Below, piece by piece: positions 59,636 to 64,000 of a stretch of DNA of 64,000 nt. This stretch comes from Zingiber officinale (lineage: Eukaryota > Streptophyta > Magnoliopsida > Zingiberales > Zingiberaceae), in contig NC_055988.1 in assembly GCF_018446385.1 (NCBI RefSeq), positions 161,274,209 to 161,338,208 of the forward strand, written 5' to 3'. Position numbers and translations under genes: made by a program. The notes under the pieces are model-generated. The model saw only the letters and a program-made list of their open reading frames with translations, ran no database searches and was not told the origin of the DNA. The stretch's first letter is position 1. Every line of letters starts with the position of its first letter.

Positions 59636-60024
59636 AATAGCGCTCGCGGCTATTTTGCTCGTTTCGGAATCGTAAAAGCAGTCGAGTAAATAAACGCAGC
59701 GGAAAAATAAACACACAAACAGAAAGACGCAAGGGATTTACTTCATTCGGAGCCTGTGGCGACTCCTACTCGAAGGCCTGCGATCCTTGATCGCTTTCCG
59801 TGGGTAACAACTATAAGCACAAAATTATTACAAGCTAAATACAATTTAAAACAGTAAAAAAAATGCCAACGACACTTAGGAAATATCAAATTTGGAGCTC
59901 CGGGTCGTCGGGAAGTAGTCGCAGCACTTCTGGGTTGTCTCGTTGACAACACGTTAAAGAAAGGTTGCTTGGAATTCGTTGATTGAAGGTGTTGCTCGAA
60001 CCCCCCTTTTAAACAGTGCTCAAG

Positions 60025-60180
60025 GCGCCCTAAAGCCCATCCAAGGCGCCTTAAACTAGCCGAGTCGCCCGCGTGGATCAAACCTGAACTGGTCGTGACT
60101 TATCCCTTCAAGGCGCCTTCTGTGCTCTCTAAGGCGCCTTCATCCACCAGTCCAAGGCGCCTTGAGCTTCCTTCAAGGCA
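60025..60180. repeat. AAGGCGCCTT palindrome cluster in the LTR
   Basis: Six or seven copies of a GGCGCC-centred palindrome, some extended to AAGGCGCCTT, one decayed to AAGGCACCT. Confidence 0.85.
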
Positions 60181-60555
60181 CCTCCAAGCTTGCTTCACAG
60201 CCAGCTCAGCTTTGCATTCGAGGCTAAGTTGTGCTCCTTTGGTCCTACAAAAAGTGTTAGTCCCAAACACATATCCTGCAAAACCAAGTTAGCACAAAAC
60301 AACAATATAGATATGATAATAGAATATGATGACAGTCTCCGGACTGTCCGAGTCTGACTTTAGATTTTCGACCGAAAACCCTAGGTCGACCTGACGCCTA
60401 CTGTTCCCTCTACGGGGAACACGTCCTCACCTACTCCACTCAGGAGATTTACTTGTTGCCAGTGCGATCCTCCAGATCGACTGGACTTTTGCTCGATACT
60501 CGATGCTTCCGGACTTTCTGCTGGACTTCCGCTTCCCGGCTGGTCCAGTCTTTCA

Positions 60556-60684
60556 CCTGGTTCACGACACCAGGACTTTCCACCTAGGGTTACCCCCCTA
60601 GAACTTTTGCCTGAAGTACTCGACCCACCAAGACTTTCCGCATAGGGTTACCCCCCCTATGACCTAGGGTTACCACCCCCTAGG
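60556..60684. repeat. Short hairpins with variable stems in the LTR
   Basis: 60556-60574 (CCTGGT/ACCAGG), 60583-60601 (CTAG/CTAG), 60641-60661 (CATAG/CTATG), 60663-60684 (CCTAG/CTAGG). The last three share a ggttaccccc loop. They parallel the hairpins of the other two SIRE-like LTRs. Confidence 0.7.
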
Positions 60685-60823
60685 GTTTTCACTTGCCTAA
60701 CCACAGCTAGGACTTTTCCTGAAATACTTAAAAGGACTTGTTAGATCACAACATACCTTAACTTTGAATCTTTTGCCATTATCAAAACTTAGGTTCGATC
60801 GTCGGATGCTTCCCACACCAACA

Positions 60824-60842
60824 ATCTCCCCTTTTTTGATTA
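60824..60842 (-). other. Polypurine tract (minus strand)
   Basis: The + strand reads atctccccttttttgatta, the inverse of AAAAAAGGGGAGAT, directly next to the LTR. It sets the element's orientation to minus. Confidence 0.85.
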
Positions 60843-62189
60843 TGACAACCCAAATTCAAAGTTAAGTAAAACAAATGCATAAGTATATTTAAAAGGTTTA
60901 AGTGAGCAAGCTTAAGTATATATAAATTCAAATACAAGCATAACTTAAGCTAACACTTAAACTTTGTAAAGCTCCCCCTTAATACAGGGCTTTCTTTTTG
61001 AATCAGTCTTTTACTTTTGAATTTCCTTACTCTCCCCCTTTGCCATTTATCAAAAAATAAGCCAGTTGAAAACTAGTTTTAAGTAAAATAATTAAATTTT
61101 ACTGAAAAAATTTTTAGCTAAGGAAGAGAGAGGACTTAAAAAGGAATATTTTTCACCTAAGTTTAAAAAACAGATATGGATGACTTCGAAGGATGACTTT
61201 AGCCACTTTTGAAACTTAGTTGTTTTTAGAAAAAAATACTTTACTAAATTTTGAAAAACTTAGCTAGATTTTAAAGAATTTTTGGAGCCATGAGTTAAAC
61301 TTAGCTAGTCTCTTTTTACTTAGCAGAAATCTTTTGAAAGTCATGAGTTAAATTTTGCAAGTAAAGAAATCTTTTTGAAAGCCATTGAATTTTGAAAATG
61401 TAGCTTCAGTTTAAAAAGGTACTTAGCTTAACTAAAAAAAAAATTAATTTTGAAAAAATAGGAGTAAGAATTTATTAAATTTTAGGACGAAGAGGGAGTA
61501 ACTAAATATTTAATCAAATTTAGTTGGTCCTTAAGTCCAAGCATGAGTCAAGTTAAATAGTTGTTAACTTATTCAAATTGTTTTGATCAGGTATCAGAGC
61601 CCTAAAGTACAAGCATGCTCTATCTTAAAATCTCTATTTCCTTCACCAACTGTCTAACCTTTAGCTACTTGCTGATTGCCTAGAGGGCAGCAACTTTTAC
61701 TCGGTTAGTCAAGTTAAGTCTTTTGGTCCAGTTAGATTTGACTAAGGTTAGATGACTTAAACTGATTACTGTTAATAAAGTATTTAACGGCCAGACTCAT
61801 AATGATGCACAGATATAAGCATACTATAGTCCAGGCTACACCTTATGCATATCACGCCATTTTATGTATTTCAAACACAAGCAAGGTATAGCTAGGTGTT
61901 TGTTAGATGCTCTGGCTTAAATCTAGCTAGGGGAACATGATTTCTAGGGTAGAGCCTAAACTAAGTCCAACTTTTGAAAATCTAGTAAAACTGGAATTTT
62001 AAAAACAATATTTTCCTAGAGTTTTTAAAACAGAAAGAGTGGAGATTTGATTTGAAAATCAATGTCTACTCTTCCCAGCACATACCTAGAATAATGATAT
62101 AAAAAAAAATGATAATCATAATAGATGAAGTAGTAGTACAGTCAGACTAGAAAAACAAGGAGGCATCCAAGATACACCAAATGATAGTC
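60843..62189 (-). other. Element 3' non-coding region
   Basis: AT-rich, with stops in all frames, between the 3' ORF and the PPT. Words such as 'aacttagctagt' and 'ttttgaaa' recur, but I see no clear feature. Confidence 0.5.
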
Positions 62190-63519
62190 TCAAAAGGCAG
62201 GATCATCAAGAGCGGGATCATCAGTTGGAGGTGGTGCAAGAGGCTGCTCGGGTGCCGGCTGAGGCTGTTCCTGGCGCCGTATCTCACCTCGGAGAGACGC
62301 GAACCCTGCAGCTATCTCAGATCGAAGAGATCATAGGAAGCGATGGCTATCTAGCACAGCCCGTCGCGTCTGAATGGACTGGATCTCGAGCCGAGTAAGT
62401 CTATCCTCGACGGAAGGAGGGCCTGAAGTCGAAGGCCCGGCTGATGTGGAGGGTCCAGCAGAGGTGGATGGATCTGCGAAAAACTCCTCTTCCAGGAAGT
62501 CGGGCCACTCCTCACCCTCACCTGGTACGTCCTCGACCTCTGGAGCACCAGGAGTAGCAACTGGTGGTGGTCGGCCCTTCCAGGCCAGAATCCCCTCGGC
62601 AGTGACCTCTGCACCCACTAATCTAAGACTACACTGACCTAACTCATCATAAATGGTAAGTGGGATGAGTGCCCCTCTGGTAATGTCTATCCTAGAGCCG
62701 GAGAATATCTGGGTCAGGATATGACAGTAGGGCATGTGAATCACTCCAGATGTAACTGTACTAGATGCATGAATGATGTTATGAAACATATGCAGTGCAT
62801 GTCTATATCTAGGCGCTGACTAAGTGCGTACAAAAAGAACGAGTGGGATGATCGCATCTTCGAGACGTCTCAAGATGAGATGGGTAGGATGCATGCTGTC
62901 AGGACTCTGTACATAATATAGTCCTGAACTCGAAGAAGAGTAGACCTGAACTCAGTCAGGCCAAAGGGTCTCTCCTCCAAAAAAAAATACATGTAGATGT
63001 CATCTAAGGTAATGTGGGAATAGGGATCACCAAAAGGTAGCTCCCTACTCGGGTAACACAAAAATGTACACTGGGACTCCCTAAGCTCTAAGCTAGTGCG
63101 AAGCAGGGAGGGAGTAAACTGAAAGTCAGTGCCACCAACTCTGGTGGAATAGGTGCTATCATCAACCTTTTCAAGGTTGTGATAGAACTGGGCACACAGG
63201 TCTTGATTCACTGTAGTGGTGCAGTCAACCAGTTTATCTAGATGATAGTAGTCTATCATCTGGATTGCGGGTAAACAAAATTGGGATAAAAATTCCCTAC
63301 CAATATATCTAGGTTTAATGGACTCAAAGGTGAACCTAGCAAAATCTATCCTATGTTGCTCCGGGGGGGATCTAGGGTCCATGGAAGGGGCCCTAGCTGG
63401 TGTAGGATCCACAATGCGACGCTTCCTATTTTTGACATTATACAAGAAAAATAGCAAAACTAGCACGAAATTTATGTAATAGATGATTGAGAAGAGTTTA
63501 GATTATACCTAGGAGGCAT
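62190..63519 (-). pseudogene. Envelope-like (3' ORF) protein of a SIRE-like element, broken
   Basis: A long minus-strand frame with a region resembling the plant-retrotransposon putative envelope/transposon-protein family (segments YHNLEKVDDSTYSTRVGGTDFQF and ITLDDIYMYFFLEERPFG), followed by a Pro/Ser/Glu-rich tail with PSTSAG repeats. Breaks: a frameshift near 62870, TAG at 62820-62822, TGA at 62331. The natural end is near 62190. The start may be an ATG at 63519 (MPPR) spliced over 63508-63426 (GT-AG) to KRRIVDP, which would suit a spliced 3' ORF; the ATG at 63466 is the unspliced alternative. Its role in such elements is unknown, and no clear transmembrane segment is seen. Confidence 0.5.
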
Positions 63520-63540
63520 TGCTAGGATTAAAAGAGGAAG

Positions 63541-63780
63541 TGATGGGTTGAAGGCGCCTTGGTTGGGGAGAGATCGCACGAGAACTTCGTGTTGAGTTTC
63601 GACAGAAAACGAACAGAAGAAGCCTTCTGTTCGTGGCAAAATCGTGGAATGAAGGCGCCTTAAAGGCCCCTTAAGGCGCCTTTAGAGGCGCCTTCTTGAT
63701 GGTCCGAGGCGCCTTAATCAGGTCGGCGGGAGATTTCCCGCCGCTGTTGAGGGTGCCTCCCTTGTGTGGGAGGCGCCTTT
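63541..63780. repeat. Internal AAGGCGCCTT cluster, same motif as the LTR
   Basis: Eight or so GGCGCC palindromes upstream (on the minus strand) of the envelope-like ORF, repeating the word found at 60025-60180 in the LTR of the same element. Confidence 0.8.
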
Positions 63781-63789
63781 GTTCAAGCG

Positions 63790-64000
63790 CCATGTGTGCC
63801 TTTTTTTTTTAATTAATTAATTTATTTATTTTTTATCGTTGAAGAAGTTTATGATTAATTAAGTTTTGAGAGGTTATTAATTTCTATTAACTAGGTTTTT
63901 AGATTAAATATTAAAAGTTAATTTAATTTTCGAAAAAATAATTCTAAGTTAATTAATTTTGAAAAATAATTTTAAGTTGATTAATTTTGAAAAATAATTT
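63790..64000. other. AT-rich right edge
   Basis: Simple AT-rich DNA with repeated 'aattaattttgaaaaataatttt' units. It is probably still inside the SIRE-like element, since its other LTR has not been reached. Confidence 0.5.

Larger units (their letters stand above)
59587..60823 (-). repeat. 3' LTR of a SIRE-like element (minus strand)
   Basis: In + orientation it starts TGTTGGATCGAG and ends CACACCAACA, followed by the inverse of a polypurine tract. It contains a 27-G run (59609-59635), an AAGGCGCCTT cluster (60025-60180) and self-complementary units (60463-60690). The partner LTR lies beyond the right edge of the window. Confidence 0.85.

Noticed and set aside
59531..59716. ORF with a nine-proline run
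   Set aside because: The proline run is the C-strand translation of the poly-G tract at the LTR end, not a protein feature.
1..64000. tRNA, rRNA or snRNA genes
   Set aside because: None could be recognised by reading; tRNA-like words found were retroelement primer-binding sites. A tRNAscan or Infernal run would settle this.

Overview
This window looks like a piece of a flowering-plant nuclear chromosome. The evidence is plant-specific gene families with many small exons, AT-rich introns and spacers, TTTAGGG-type telomeric repeats, and nested LTR retrotransposons making up most of the right half. Retroelement style and gene sequence suggest a monocot, possibly Zingiberales; that last step is a guess.

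Two intact host genes are present, both on the + strand. The first (2018-18920) encodes a rhomboid-like protein with a C-terminal UBA domain (RBL15 type). I resolve 13 exons with consistent phases; intron 8 is 8.3 kb because an old minus-strand copia-like retroelement lies in it (about 7381-14310). The second (34247-41331, 10 exons) encodes a 479-residue mitochondrial ornithine delta-aminotransferase with all key residues.

Between them lie AT-rich repeats, a 300 bp fold-back, and a decayed importin-alpha-9-like gene piece (23975-24610). A young non-autonomous LTR retrotransposon (24611-31597, TSD GGAAT) has inserted into that piece. It has near-identical LTRs, a tRNA-Met PBS, a gag with one in-frame stop between two zinc knuckles, no pol, and a PPT.

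Right of the aminotransferase: an LTR-flanked short minus-strand element (about 42340-44100); an LTR remnant (44790-45538); and a CACTA-type left end (45539) followed by about 4 kb holding fragments of three unrelated host genes, all on the minus strand: filament-like plant protein, lysine/histidine-transporter-like protein and a MADS-box exon. A fold-back element carrying a 120 bp telomeric tract is inserted there. Next come a solo LTR (49775-51507, TSD AGGTG), a decayed minus-strand Ty1/copia element (gag, integrase, RT, RNase H; 51513-57648) whose 5' LTR is split by another solo LTR (56322-57421, TSD ATTAT), a hAT-type MITE (57992-58607, 8 bp TSD), and a SIRE/Maximus-like gag interrupted by the 3' LTR of another minus-strand element with a broken envelope-like ORF (to the right edge).

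The most striking unexplained signal is inside the LTRs of the SIRE-like elements. They carry arrays of short hairpins whose loops are nearly constant but whose stems change in a compensatory way, followed by clusters of a palindrome whose sequence differs from family to family. In two elements the same palindrome recurs in the internal region, upstream of a 3' ORF.
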